DNA of 64,000 nt, taken from contig NZ_JAVDDX010000002.1 of the NCBI RefSeq assembly GCF_030848575.1, positions 248,001-312,000 on the forward strand. Reading direction: 5' to 3'. The stretch's first letter is position 1, and every line of letters starts with the position of its first letter. Below, piece after piece: positions 8,901 to 15,432 of the stretch. Origin of the DNA: Haloarcula sp. H-GB4. GTDB lineage: Archaea > Halobacteriota > Halobacteria > Halobacteriales > Haloarculaceae. Position numbers and translations under genes: made by a program. The notes beneath the pieces were generated by a model, which made no database searches, was not told the DNA's origin, and was given only the letters and a program-made list of their open reading frames with translations.

Positions 8901-9209
8901 CATCTCACGACACTCGCCGAGAACCACGACGTCGTCGCCCGCGAAGCCGAAGGCTGTGCGTTCGTCTGGCGCGACAACGGCCTCCACCGGCTGGGCGACC
9001 ACGGCGAGGTCAAGCTCACGCCCATCGACCTTGATGACCTCAGCAACGAGGAAAGTGCGGAACTCGCGCGTAGTAGTACCTATACGTGGCAGTTCCGCAC
9101 TCCAGTTGAAACGCAGGGGATGCCAACTCCTGACAGGGGTGGTTCGCCCGGGGCGAGCGACAATCACGCCGCGACGGGAGGTGGCCCACCGCCGAATGAG
9201 TCAGACTGA
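5982..9209 (+). CDS. AEP-type primase/polymerase with helicase-like region
   Basis: Likely replication protein of the element, 1075 aa. An N-terminal zinc finger (CHLCG...CDDC, residues 5-27) precedes an archaeo-eukaryotic primase-like domain: VLIDYDD near 130 (acidic metal site), STSGTGVHIL near 164 (SxGxGxH motif) and RFVAMTGTHI near 207. A P-loop-like ALPTMGKSY near 434 and VVFDEF near 589 (Walker B) suggest a helicase or ATPase region. A winged-helix-like segment (residues about 940-1005) and a Gly/Pro-rich tail finish the chain. Start ATG 5982 follows GGGAGGCGG; a GTG 9 nt upstream is possible. Assignment rests on motifs, not on a database match. Confidence 0.7.
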   Translation: MTAECHLCGGPPDNIDGNSYLCDDCLARLEGRTSEETTEADVDETAPSTVGTGILPTNLEDRERWIAWKETDDGRKVPRAPWETGGDAFVSAQDSDVWVDLATAEAWLDKLSGFDLAYNIPDRDDHETDLVLIDYDDARNPETGDIHATVREHIDRADSYADVSTSGTGVHILCRGQLPDGVKSIEATLPEDEAFPDAEIEVYDSARFVAMTGTHIASTPAKTTRCQQFIDDLADDYTTVAEGTPDELIQEPEKTAAEIADVETTSDMQDVLDAIQHTGPRDIRLRSTVTQERSDGTTSMDPSWAQSKSGTRLAQVGDSWVYRKGMVGLDALQVVALEERIITTETEYPSGEAFWQAVEALRGRGAHIPEFEPSEGDIDHTAVLPDSLSIDTSPPTWDWQNPGHDDNLSIGDARARTTEKVVGAYQRNDQVLIEALPTMGKSYGSIAAAAETGEPVTVLTGRGRKEQYAQFKEWCETHGLTYKELPSFTHDCPTAAGDHGEEWRETVMDWYRRGATPKAIHKFAEDVLGKPLPCQVDDEGNHVGCQYAHLWNFDPETDGSTDPDEDVAIDVLIGHYTHAYKEKVTTGRTVVFDEFPDGAYETTLAGDWLQGAVSYWLSTVDAVSFDDYTDLIENRDDDGRRADALAWFLDDSEEALDTAESLVFDDDSAHAAAPLAAFAILAGDDLGNGFEAADLQNVGAATFDRETGQVSLLQPPSLDYTSGIVALDGTPTKRMWELSLGVRLHLRPVLSKPERSEYISEVLNLNLVRTTDAVKPYNSADHVTVEQDAALLEGIADAHGERPSLITSSTAEGEYDAAGVADLVDETKHYGNVLGSNEFKERRLGAVIGSNHYGDRFIKKWGAYAGEAVERNAEKGAGLSYTGFGDRVLTHMREHDTLQAAMRFGRDGNGAVVYVHTDTLPDWVPIADEGHVLTTWSDGMRQVVAAAADLKEWTTADLAAHPDVDIGERQVRAHLTTLAENHDVVAREAEGCAFVWRDNGLHRLGDHGEVKLTPIDLDDLSNEESAELARSSTYTWQFRTPVETQGMPTPDRGGSPGASDNHAATGGGPPPNESD

Positions 9210-9390
9210 AACGGGCTCGCAGGGGGCTTCGGCCCCCACCGACGAGCCACAGCACTGTCCTGAAACCGCACCCGGCCAGTGCAAGGCCATCGCTGTCTCG
9301 ACGAGTCAGCGGTGTGAACGCGACGCACTGCCCGGGGTGGTCTACTGCACGCTCCATCTCGACCGCGTCGGCGAGGATTTCACGGGCTAA
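9196..9390 (+). CDS. 64-aa zinc-binding protein (DUF5763-like motif)
   Basis: ATG 9196 lies inside the end of the primase gene (14-nt overlap). The C-terminal half has CKAIA...RCERDAL...YCTLH, with the C-x10-C-x10-C-x2-H spacing found in DUF5763-type zinc knuckles. The N-terminal 25 residues are polar and probably disordered. It is probably co-transcribed with the primase. Role unknown. Confidence 0.6.
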   Translation: MSQTETGSQGASAPTDEPQHCPETAPGQCKAIAVSTSQRCERDALPGVVYCTLHLDRVGEDFTG

Positions 9391-9416
9391 GCGTGCTCGA
9401 AAGCGCCGCTCGTGGC

Positions 9417-9468
9417 AGTTCGTGAAAAACCATCCCCGAACTATGCAGGTGTGGCCTGTATTTCCTGC
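9417..9468 (+). promoter_or_regulatory. inverted repeats upstream of the winged-helix gene
   Basis: In the 89-nt gap before 9480 two imperfect dyads are visible: AGTTCG (9417-9422) with CGAACT (9437-9442), and GCAGG (9445-9449) with CCTGC (9464-9468). They precede a small winged-helix gene and could be its own operators. No convincing TATA box was found here. Confidence 0.3.
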
Positions 9469-9479
9469 CGAGGAGAACT

Positions 9480-9713
9480 ATGAGCACACTCGTCCCAAAG
9501 CGGGTCAAGGAGACCCCGGCCAGCGCACGGCTGGTCTACACCGCCCTCGACGTGAACGGGCCGCTGGAAAAGGAGGCCCTGATCGACGAGACGGGCATCG
9601 CGCGGCGCACCGTCAACAGCGCCCTTGCTGCACTTCGCGAGCGGGGGCTCGTCGAGGCGCGCGATCACCCGGTCGATCACCGGCGGCGACTGTACGCCGC
9701 CGCGGACCAATGA
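9480..9713 (+). CDS. winged-helix regulator (MarR/ArsR-like), 77 aa
   Basis: A compact winged helix-turn-helix: ARLVYTALDVNGPLEKEAL (helices 1-2), then IARRTVNSALAALRERGLV (recognition helix, residues about 40-58) and a basic wing DHPVDHRRRLYAA. The ATG follows GAGGAG by 5 nt. A likely transcription regulator of the element. Two dyad repeats just upstream (9417-9468) are candidate operators. Confidence 0.75.
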   Translation: MSTLVPKRVKETPASARLVYTALDVNGPLEKEALIDETGIARRTVNSALAALRERGLVEARDHPVDHRRRLYAAADQ

Positions 9714-9844
9714 CTACCCGCCACGACGCCGGTTCGAAGCCGAGGGCAAGCCGTGGCCAAGAGCGCATAAATTACACCAGGAGTGCTCGATCGTGCCGAT
9801 TTCGACCGAATGGCCGAGAAAAACGCCGGGGTGATCACCTATGA
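9710..9844 (+). CDS. possible 44-aa basic protein bridging two genes
   Basis: The ATG overlaps the stop of the winged-helix gene (ATGA) and its TGA overlaps the ATG of the next gene, so the frame exactly bridges the two. The predicted protein is very Arg-rich (MTTRHDAGSKPRASRGQ start), unusual in a halophile. A TATA-like CATAAATTA (about 9766-9774) sits inside it. The double overlap may be coincidence; the interval could equally be a promoter for the operon starting at 9841. Confidence 0.25.
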   Translation: MTTRHDAGSKPRASRGQERINYTRSARSCRFRPNGREKRRGDHL

Positions 9845-10137
9845 CCGATAACGCGAGCGCCCACGCCCGCGAAGCGGACGACGCCGGCGACTACGATGAC
9901 CTGCTCGCGACCCTCGACATGCTGGAAAGCGAGACCCTCCGGAAAGTTGAAAACGGCCGTGTGTACGACGCCAAGAACGAACGGGTGCGCATCAAGTGGA
10001 TCCGCATCGCGAAGGACGTCATTGCGGAGAAGAGAAAAGTCATGGCCGACCGCGATCTCCAAGAGTTGAGCGAGCGCATCGAGCAACTCGAAGAGCGTTC
10101 CGACGATCCCACCGGATCCAACAGGGGGCTGCCATGA
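9841..10137 (+). CDS. 98-aa helical protein heading the paralog operon
   Basis: Acidic, predicted mostly helical; DLLATLDMLESETLRKVENG (residues 20-39) and DLQELSERIEQLEERSDD (about 75-92) look like coiled-coil segments. A long complementary site GGGGTGATCACC precedes the ATG, and a TATA-like CATAAATTA lies about 70 nt upstream, so this may be the first gene of the 9841-15185 transcript. Its stop overlaps the first paralog by 4 nt. Family unknown. Confidence 0.6.
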   Translation: MTDNASAHAREADDAGDYDDLLATLDMLESETLRKVENGRVYDAKNERVRIKWIRIAKDVIAEKRKVMADRDLQELSERIEQLEERSDDPTGSNRGLP

Positions 10138-10349
10138 GACGGAGTAAACGTGAGCTGCATCGAGCATTGGACAACCTCACTGAGGATTCAGACAGTCCCG
10201 AGCCCAGTGAGGTTGTCTGGGAGGACGAGGCGGGCGAGTGGTACGATAGTCCCGACAAAGAGGGGAAGCCACTCGACCCCGACGCCGTCGATCCGGCGAT
10301 AGTCATGAGCGAAACCATCGTCGAGACTGACTGGGAACTCAACCAATGA
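10134..10349 (+). CDS. tandem paralog 1 of 6 (RRSKREL family), 71 aa
   Basis: Begins MRRSKRELHRALDNL, the shared N-terminal signature (M-T-R-[RK]-S-[KR]-R-E-[LI]-x-x-x-[VLI]-[DE]-x-L) of the six genes here, but lacks the Thr at position 2. The rest is acidic (VVWEDEAGEWYDSP; ends VETDWELNQ) and is the most divergent of the set. ATGA overlaps with the genes on both sides. Function unknown. Confidence 0.65.
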   Translation: MRRSKRELHRALDNLTEDSDSPEPSEVVWEDEAGEWYDSPDKEGKPLDPDAVDPAIVMSETIVETDWELNQ

Positions 10350-10573
10350 CTCGAAAAAGCAAGCGGGAGATCGAACGTAGGATTGAGGACCTCTCAGACT
10401 CTGAGGAAAGCCGGTTTAAGGACGTTTGGATAGCGAGCGCGAAGGATGAGGAGAAGCGCACCGAGCAAGAACAGCGGATGCTCGATGTCTTCGAGGACCA
10501 GGAAAATCTCTCAGATTGTGAACTCGCACGCTACCCGTGGTTTGGAACTGGAAGACATCATGACTCGACGTAG
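10346..10573 (+). CDS. tandem paralog 2 of 6, 75 aa
   Basis: N-terminus MTRKSKREIERRIEDL. The body (FKDVWIASAKDEEKRTEQEQ, then RMLDVFED) aligns with paralog 3 over the whole length, including a Lys-Asp, a Thr and a terminal [ER]RxL helix, so these are true full-length paralogs and not only a shared leader. The start overlaps paralog 1 by 4 nt; the end runs 14 nt into paralog 3. Confidence 0.65.
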   Translation: MTRKSKREIERRIEDLSDSEESRFKDVWIASAKDEEKRTEQEQRMLDVFEDQENLSDCELARYPWFGTGRHHDST

Positions 10574-10766
10574 TAGACGCGAACTCGAACGCGCCGTCGA
10601 CGAGTTGGATGGCCAGAGATCGTTCACCGTCGCTGACTTCATGTGGGCCGATTTGAAGGACTACCACGGCGGTCGGCTCACGCCAGCTGAGCGGCGGTTA
10701 CTCCAGGATCCAGAGGACCACCTTACGCCGGCAGCACAGACGCAGGTGGATACCGAAGAACGATGA
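10560..10766 (+). CDS. tandem paralog 3 of 6, 68 aa
   Basis: N-terminus MTRRSRRELERAVDEL followed by a hinge (DGQRS) and a second part with ADFMWADLKDYHGG and LTPAERRLL. The YxGG turn recurs in paralog 5 (EYNGG). It overlaps paralog 2 by 14 nt, the largest overlap in the series, and paralog 4 by 4 nt. Strongly charged, no Cys, no membrane segment. Function unknown. Confidence 0.65.
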   Translation: MTRRSRRELERAVDELDGQRSFTVADFMWADLKDYHGGRLTPAERRLLQDPEDHLTPAAQTQVDTEER

Positions 10767-10960
10767 CACGCAAGAGTAAGCGCGAATTGGAGCGCGCGGT
10801 TGACGACCTGCAATCGGCCGGCGGGGATACGATCGACTCGCAAGCCGAGGCCTACGCCGCACTTGTCGCGGCGGCCTGCGGGCATTCATCACATAGACCG
10901 GCCGAACTCGAGTGCGCATTCGAGCGCTGGCCGTCCGTCGCGGAGGTGCCTTCTCAATGA
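10763..10960 (+). CDS. tandem paralog 4 of 6, 65 aa
   Basis: N-terminus MTRKSKRELERAVDDL, then an Ala-rich helical body (EAYAALVAAACGHSSH) with a Cys/His cluster not seen in the other copies, and a short tail (FERWPSVAEVPSQ). Four-nt overlaps with both neighbours. The conserved basic leader and variable body are the pattern of the whole array. Confidence 0.65.
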   Translation: MTRKSKRELERAVDDLQSAGGDTIDSQAEAYAALVAAACGHSSHRPAELECAFERWPSVAEVPSQ

Positions 10961-11175
10961 CCCGACGCTCGAAACGCGAGTTGTCGAGTGCTGTCGATGC
11001 CCTTGACGACGGTGCCGACCCCCCGTTAGCGGGGCTGATTACAGTCATCTCGACGGAATACAACGGCGGTTCAGTCGAGTTCCTGAACGACGGGCCCGGC
11101 GCCGTCCTCATCAACGGCGAGCGACACCGTCTCACCGAGACCGCCCGCAACAAGCTCTTGGAGGGGTCGACGTGA
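10957..11175 (+). CDS. tandem paralog 5 of 6, 72 aa
   Basis: N-terminus MTRRSKRELSSAVDAL. The body looks beta-rich (STEYNGGSVEFLNDG, AVLINGERHRL) and closes with a helix (TETARNKLLEG). It resembles paralog 6 in this second half. The start codon overlaps the stop of paralog 4; an in-frame upstream extension is inside paralog 4 and is not needed. Ends overlapping the GTG of paralog 6. Confidence 0.65.
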   Translation: MTRRSKRELSSAVDALDDGADPPLAGLITVISTEYNGGSVEFLNDGPGAVLINGERHRLTETARNKLLEGST

Positions 11176-11363
11176 CCCGGCGTAGCAAACGGGAGTTGTC
11201 ACGTGCTATCGACGACCTCGATGGCCAGTCGTTGCCTGAGACCTCGATAGCCGAACTGCTCTCGGCTGACAACGTGGAGCATCGGGGCGACGTCGCCGCA
11301 TATGTCGACGGGCAACTCGTTGCGATTCCGTCAGCTGTCGCGGAGGTGCTCTTTAGCCGATGA
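11172..11363 (+). CDS. tandem paralog 6 of 6, 63 aa
   Basis: GTG start overlapping the stop of paralog 5. N-terminus MTRRSKRELSRAIDDL, then IAELLSADNVEHRGD and VAAYVDGQLVAIPSAVAEVL, a short version of the beta-plus-helix second half of paralog 5. Its TGA overlaps an ATG (11360) that opens a 19-codon frame ending at 11419, which may serve only to pass ribosomes to the next gene. Confidence 0.65.
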   Translation: MTRRSKRELSRAIDDLDGQSLPETSIAELLSADNVEHRGDVAAYVDGQLVAIPSAVAEVLFSR

Positions 11364-11427
11364 CCTTCGATCCAAGCCTCGCGGCGGGCGCACGAGAGGT
11401 GAGGAGGGACTGGAGGTGAGTTGCTCC

Positions 11428-11835
11428 ATGCCTCGTCCTGGGTCCCGAGAATCGGCGGCTGTCCGGCGGGCGCTCTCTAGGCGCTGGGGCGACTCCGCCA
11501 AGACGGCCGAGTCGGTGTACGGCGACAGCGACATCGTCACGGTGGTCTACGACCTCGGCCGGCCGATGTCCGGCACTGCTCACGCGGAGTGTCTCGGCGG
11601 CGTTGCGCACGCGCTGGCCGCCCTCGCTTCGAAGGGCACTGCGCCGCGTCTCCTTCGAGGCGTCTGTCACCTTCCGGATGAGCCGATCCCGCTAGTGTGG
11701 CTGCTCCGGCGCGAATGGGCCTGCGCGGAACAGACTGGCGAGATGGACGATGTCGACTTACTCGGGCGCGTCGCCGCCACGTCGCCACTGTTCGGCGATG
11801 TCGTTGACACCAAACCGCGACACGGAGTTCTCTAA
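11428..11835 (+). CDS. 135-aa protein upstream of the tape-measure gene
   Basis: ATG 11428 follows GGAGGTGA (11412-11419) at about 8 nt, the best-supported start; a GTG at 11416 in the same frame is possible. The protein has IVTVVYDLGRPMSG near residue 38, a helix ECLGGVAHALAALASKG near 54 and PLVWLLRREWACAEQ near 90. No family recognised. It ends 2 nt before the tape-measure-like gene, a position often held in tailed viruses by tail-assembly proteins, but nothing in the sequence proves that. Confidence 0.6.
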   Translation: MPRPGSRESAAVRRALSRRWGDSAKTAESVYGDSDIVTVVYDLGRPMSGTAHAECLGGVAHALAALASKGTAPRLLRGVCHLPDEPIPLVWLLRREWACAEQTGEMDDVDLLGRVAATSPLFGDVVDTKPRHGVL

Positions 11836-11837
11836 CA

Positions 11838-14800
11838 ATGGTATTCGATGAACTTGAGATCGGCGCGGAGATTGCGACGAAGGGCTTCACCAGCGGCGTT
11901 GACCGGATGGAGTCCGCCTCATCGGACCTTGATCGGGCGGCCAAGGAGTTGTCCACGTCCGCCCAGCGGGCTGCCGAAGGCCTAGACGATATCGGGGCCG
12001 AAGCCGTCTCGACGGCGGCGGCCACGTCGACCGCGGAATCCCGCACGGACGCACTCGGTGACGAGCTCACAGGGACGGCACGGCAGGCATCCGTAGCCGC
12101 GAACCGCCTCGACGCAGTCGGCGACGAGATGACCGAGCAGGCGGCGAAAGCGTCGACGGCCGCCACCGCCACGTCGGGATACGCTGGAACCACATCAACG
12201 GCTGCCCTCGCGTCGGGAGGGCTGGCAACGGCGATGTCGGCCTCACTCGTCCCGGCCTTCGCAAGTCTCGCCTCTATTGCCGGCCCGCTGGTGGCGACAC
12301 TCGGCGGCGTCGCGGCCGCGGCTGGCAGTCTGGCGACAGCCTTTAGCACCGTCATCGGGACGGGCGTCCTCGCGTGGGGCGACAAGCTAGCGACCCAGAA
12401 CAGCAAACGCCTCCAGCAGATCAACCGGCAGATCACTGAGTTGGAGGCGCTGGAAGACACCGAAAAGGGGCTGACCAAGGCCCAGCAACAGCAGCTCCAG
12501 TCGCTGAAAGACCAGCAGGACAAACTCGAAGATGCGACCGGCGCGGCGGGGGCACTCTCCCGTCGGTTCGGGAAGCTCAAAGACCGCATCGCCGAGATCC
12601 TCATCCCGCTGGGTCAGCAGTTCATCCCGTTGATCGAGGACGCTGTCGGTGCACTCCCCACCCTCGTCCAACGGATGGTCGACAGCATCGGCTCGCTGTC
12701 TGCATTCCATGACGAACTCCGACGACTCGGTGGCATTGCCATGGACGTAATTCCGTCGTTGACGGGCCTCGTCTTTGACTTCGCTCGGGCCGCGCTACCG
12801 GCCTTCCGTGACTTCGTCGGCCTCATCCGCTCGCGAGCGGGGCCGGCGCTGGACCGCATCGGGACAGTCGCGGCCGAAACCGGCCCTGAGTTCAAGGCGC
12901 TGGCGGGGGCCGTCCTCGGTCTTCTCGGCCCGATCACAACGCTGGGCGTGACGGCGACCAACACGCTCGTGCCGATCTTCACGGACATCATCGAGACAAT
13001 TACTGACGCCGTCTCGTGGTTCAACGAGCTGCCGGCCCCGATCCGCCGCGTTGCCGTCGTCGTCGGAACGCTCACGCCGGCTGTGACGGGGGCCGTGACA
13101 GCTATTGCTGGCCTCGCCTCGGCCGGGTCGGCAGTGACGGGCGCACTCACTGCTGTGAGTGCCGCTATTGCTGGGCTGTCGGCCCCGATCCTCGCGGCCG
13201 GAACAGCGGTCGCTGGCCTCGCAGTCGCCTTCAAGACGAATTTCCTGGGTATCCGCGACAGCGTCATGCGCTTGGTCGATGTGTTCCAGCAGCAGTTCGC
13301 CCCCGCGCTTGAGCAAGCCAGAGAGTTGGCACAGACGATCACGCGGACGATCCGCAACGTCTGGGCCAAACGCGGTGACGAAATCATGTCCCAGTTGCGG
13401 GATATCATCCAGCTCATCGAAGTCAGTCTGGCGGACGCGATGCGGTTCATCGCCCCGATTGTCAAAACGGTGTTGAGCGGACTCACCGCGCTCTGGAAAG
13501 AGCACGGCGAAGCAGTCTATACTGCGGTCGCTGACCTCCTTCTGGGGGCGCTGAACCTCTTGGAGACAGGCATCCGAAACGCCCGGACGGCCGTCAATAC
13601 GATTCTGGCGGCGTTGCGAGGCGACTGGGACACCGCCTTCCAAGGGATCAAGACCATCGTCACGCGGACGCTGGGGGCCATCGAATCGTTCCTGACGGGG
13701 CCGGCGAGGTCGTTCCTCACGACGGCCTGGAACGTCCTGACCGATCTCGCCGGCGAGGCCTGGCAGGCGCTGAAGACGACCATCATCGGCGACGGTGGCA
13801 GTGGCGGCATCGTCGGTGGCCTCATCACCAGCGTCAAGGACTTCCTGGCGGGTGGCGGGAAATCGCTCATCGATCAGGGCTGGACAGTCCTGTTGGAGGC
13901 CAGCGAGCAGGTCGTCACGACGTTCTTCACACTCGCAGGCCGGCTGGGGACCGTCATCAAGGACTTCATCGGCGCGGTGAAAGAATACTTCACCAGCGGG
14001 CAGGCGCTGACCGATCTCAAGGCCGGCGCGGAGGCACTGGGCACGGGCATCCGCACGGTCTTCCTCACTTGGTTCAACATCAACAAGAAACTCGGCCAGG
14101 TCATCAAGGACTTCATCGGTGCGGTGTATGATTACATTGCCACCGGCCAGGCACTGACGGACCTGAAAGAGGCGTTCGGCCTCCTCGGGCAAGGCGTGCT
14201 CGCCGTCGTCAAGACGTGGTTCAACATCAACCAGAAAATCGGGCAGGTTGTCAAGGACTTCATTGGCGACCTCTATGATTACATCGCGACCGGACAGGCA
14301 CTGTCGGACATGGAGAAGGCGTTTGGCATCCTGACCGATGCGATCATGGGCGTTTTCGAGTCGTTCGTCAAGGGTCTGTTCTACGGGTCGCTTATCAAGG
14401 ACCTGTTCGACGATATCGCCAGCTACGTCGGCGAGGGTGGCGACGGCTTCACCACCATCACCGGCGCGTTCGATGCGGTGGTTGGTGCGCTCACCTCCCT
14501 CTTCGAGGGATTCAAGAAGGCGATTGTTGGCGAGGGCGGGTCGGGCGGCCTCGTCGGGACGCTCGCTAGCGGCATCGAGGGCACGCTGGGGAGTATCGAT
14601 GTCTCCGGCGTCAAATCAACGCTGCAGGGCGTCATCGACAAAGCGGCGAAGGCTATCAGCAAAATCAAAGAGGCGACGGGGATGTCGATTGATAGCGGCG
14701 AGAGTGATGGTGAGGACGGCGGTGAGGAAGACGATGAAGGTGACGACGGCGGGAGTAGCCGCGACACAGACGTGTCGCCAAGCAACCCATCGCCGGACTA

Positions 14801-15185
14801 TAGCAATGGTGGCGATACCGATGTGTCGCCAGATATGCCAGCGCCTGGGTCTGGCGAAAGTGGTGATACGGTCGGCGGGGCACCCGTCAACGAAACGAGA
14901 GGCGGCGGCACAATCCCCGGCTTCGCCGAGGGCGGATACGTCACCGGCCCGACGGCGGCGATGGTCGGTGAGGGCAACGATGACGAGTTCGTCACACCTC
15001 GAAGCACGATGGAGCGCATCCTCGCTCGGGTCGCCGAGGAATCAATGGGCAGCGCTGGCGACGGTGGCGACACCTACCACTTCGACATTGATGTCGACGG
15101 CAGTAGCGACATGAGTGAACGCGAACTCACTCGGGTTGTCAAGCAAGACTTGGCCCGCGAACTTCAGCGACTCAGCACGCGATAA
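11838..15185 (+). CDS. tail tape-measure-like protein, 1115 aa
   Basis: Layout is that of phage tape-measure proteins: an N-terminal heptad/Ala-rich coil (residues 1-125), a long hydrophobic segment (about 128-185), a Gln-rich coil (about 195-235), more Ala/Gly hydrophobic helices (about 405-470), and a C-terminal GFAEGGYVTGPTAAMVGEG motif near 1030 typical of the family. Three 49-aa repeats (147-bp period, starting at 13944, 14091 and 14238) carry [LI]GxV[IV]KDFIG and GQAL. A Gly/Asp/Ser linker with two TDVSP motifs lies near 955-1010. In the family, repeat number sets tail length. No other tail or head gene is recognisable in the element. Confidence 0.75.
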   Translation: MVFDELEIGAEIATKGFTSGVDRMESASSDLDRAAKELSTSAQRAAEGLDDIGAEAVSTAAATSTAESRTDALGDELTGTARQASVAANRLDAVGDEMTEQAAKASTAATATSGYAGTTSTAALASGGLATAMSASLVPAFASLASIAGPLVATLGGVAAAAGSLATAFSTVIGTGVLAWGDKLATQNSKRLQQINRQITELEALEDTEKGLTKAQQQQLQSLKDQQDKLEDATGAAGALSRRFGKLKDRIAEILIPLGQQFIPLIEDAVGALPTLVQRMVDSIGSLSAFHDELRRLGGIAMDVIPSLTGLVFDFARAALPAFRDFVGLIRSRAGPALDRIGTVAAETGPEFKALAGAVLGLLGPITTLGVTATNTLVPIFTDIIETITDAVSWFNELPAPIRRVAVVVGTLTPAVTGAVTAIAGLASAGSAVTGALTAVSAAIAGLSAPILAAGTAVAGLAVAFKTNFLGIRDSVMRLVDVFQQQFAPALEQARELAQTITRTIRNVWAKRGDEIMSQLRDIIQLIEVSLADAMRFIAPIVKTVLSGLTALWKEHGEAVYTAVADLLLGALNLLETGIRNARTAVNTILAALRGDWDTAFQGIKTIVTRTLGAIESFLTGPARSFLTTAWNVLTDLAGEAWQALKTTIIGDGGSGGIVGGLITSVKDFLAGGGKSLIDQGWTVLLEASEQVVTTFFTLAGRLGTVIKDFIGAVKEYFTSGQALTDLKAGAEALGTGIRTVFLTWFNINKKLGQVIKDFIGAVYDYIATGQALTDLKEAFGLLGQGVLAVVKTWFNINQKIGQVVKDFIGDLYDYIATGQALSDMEKAFGILTDAIMGVFESFVKGLFYGSLIKDLFDDIASYVGEGGDGFTTITGAFDAVVGALTSLFEGFKKAIVGEGGSGGLVGTLASGIEGTLGSIDVSGVKSTLQGVIDKAAKAISKIKEATGMSIDSGESDGEDGGEEDDEGDDGGSSRDTDVSPSNPSPDYSNGGDTDVSPDMPAPGSGESGDTVGGAPVNETRGGGTIPGFAEGGYVTGPTAAMVGEGNDDEFVTPRSTMERILARVAEESMGSAGDGGDTYHFDIDVDGSSDMSERELTRVVKQDLARELQRLSTR
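13944..14370 (+). repeat. three 147-bp in-frame repeats in the tape-measure gene
   Basis: Units start at 13944, 14091 and 14238. Each encodes 49 residues beginning LGTVIKDFIG, LGQVIKDFIG or IGQVVKDFIG, with GQAL at about unit position 19; the first two end in TWFNIN. Units 2 and 3 are closest to each other. Whole-codon duplication keeps the frame. Confidence 0.75.
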
Positions 15186-15250
15186 GCGACAGGCTCGGGG
15201 ATTGGCAGGATTGGGTAGAAAACCCGTGTGGGATGGGGATTTGGGGGATG

Positions 15251-15276
15251 GCGGACACCGTGGTGAGAGTGTCCGC
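15251..15276 (+). terminator. hairpin after the tape-measure gene
   Basis: GCGGACAC (15251-15258) and GTGTCCGC (15269-15276) form a perfect 8-bp stem with a 10-nt loop, 66 nt after the tape-measure stop. No T tract follows directly, so it may be an mRNA 3'-end structure, not a classical terminator. The rest of the 15186-15432 gap holds a TATA-like GTTTTAACTA (about 15400) for the next gene. Confidence 0.35.
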
Positions 15277-15432
15277 GTGCGAGCGGACTCGGCGGTAAAT
15301 TAAGAGGGTTCTGGTCCGGCATAAGGAGCGCGTTTCACACGTCCCTGATGATAGTCATTCAACGAGGGGTGGGACACTCGAAAGAATGTCAATGCACCTA
15401 TGTTTTAACTACTATCTCTTTGAAATTTGTGT

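Noticed and set aside
7314-9167. 617-codon leftward frame opposite the primase gene
   Set aside because: Shadow frame caused by high GC third positions; the plus-strand frame has motifs, a ribosome site and coupled neighbours.
11360-11419. 19-aa gene after the sixth paralog
   Set aside because: It has the ATGA overlap but no start site of its own or recognisable content; more likely a ribosome bridge to ATG 11428.
12795-14192. 465-codon leftward frame opposite the tape-measure gene
   Set aside because: Antisense shadow; composition is atypical and there is no start signal.
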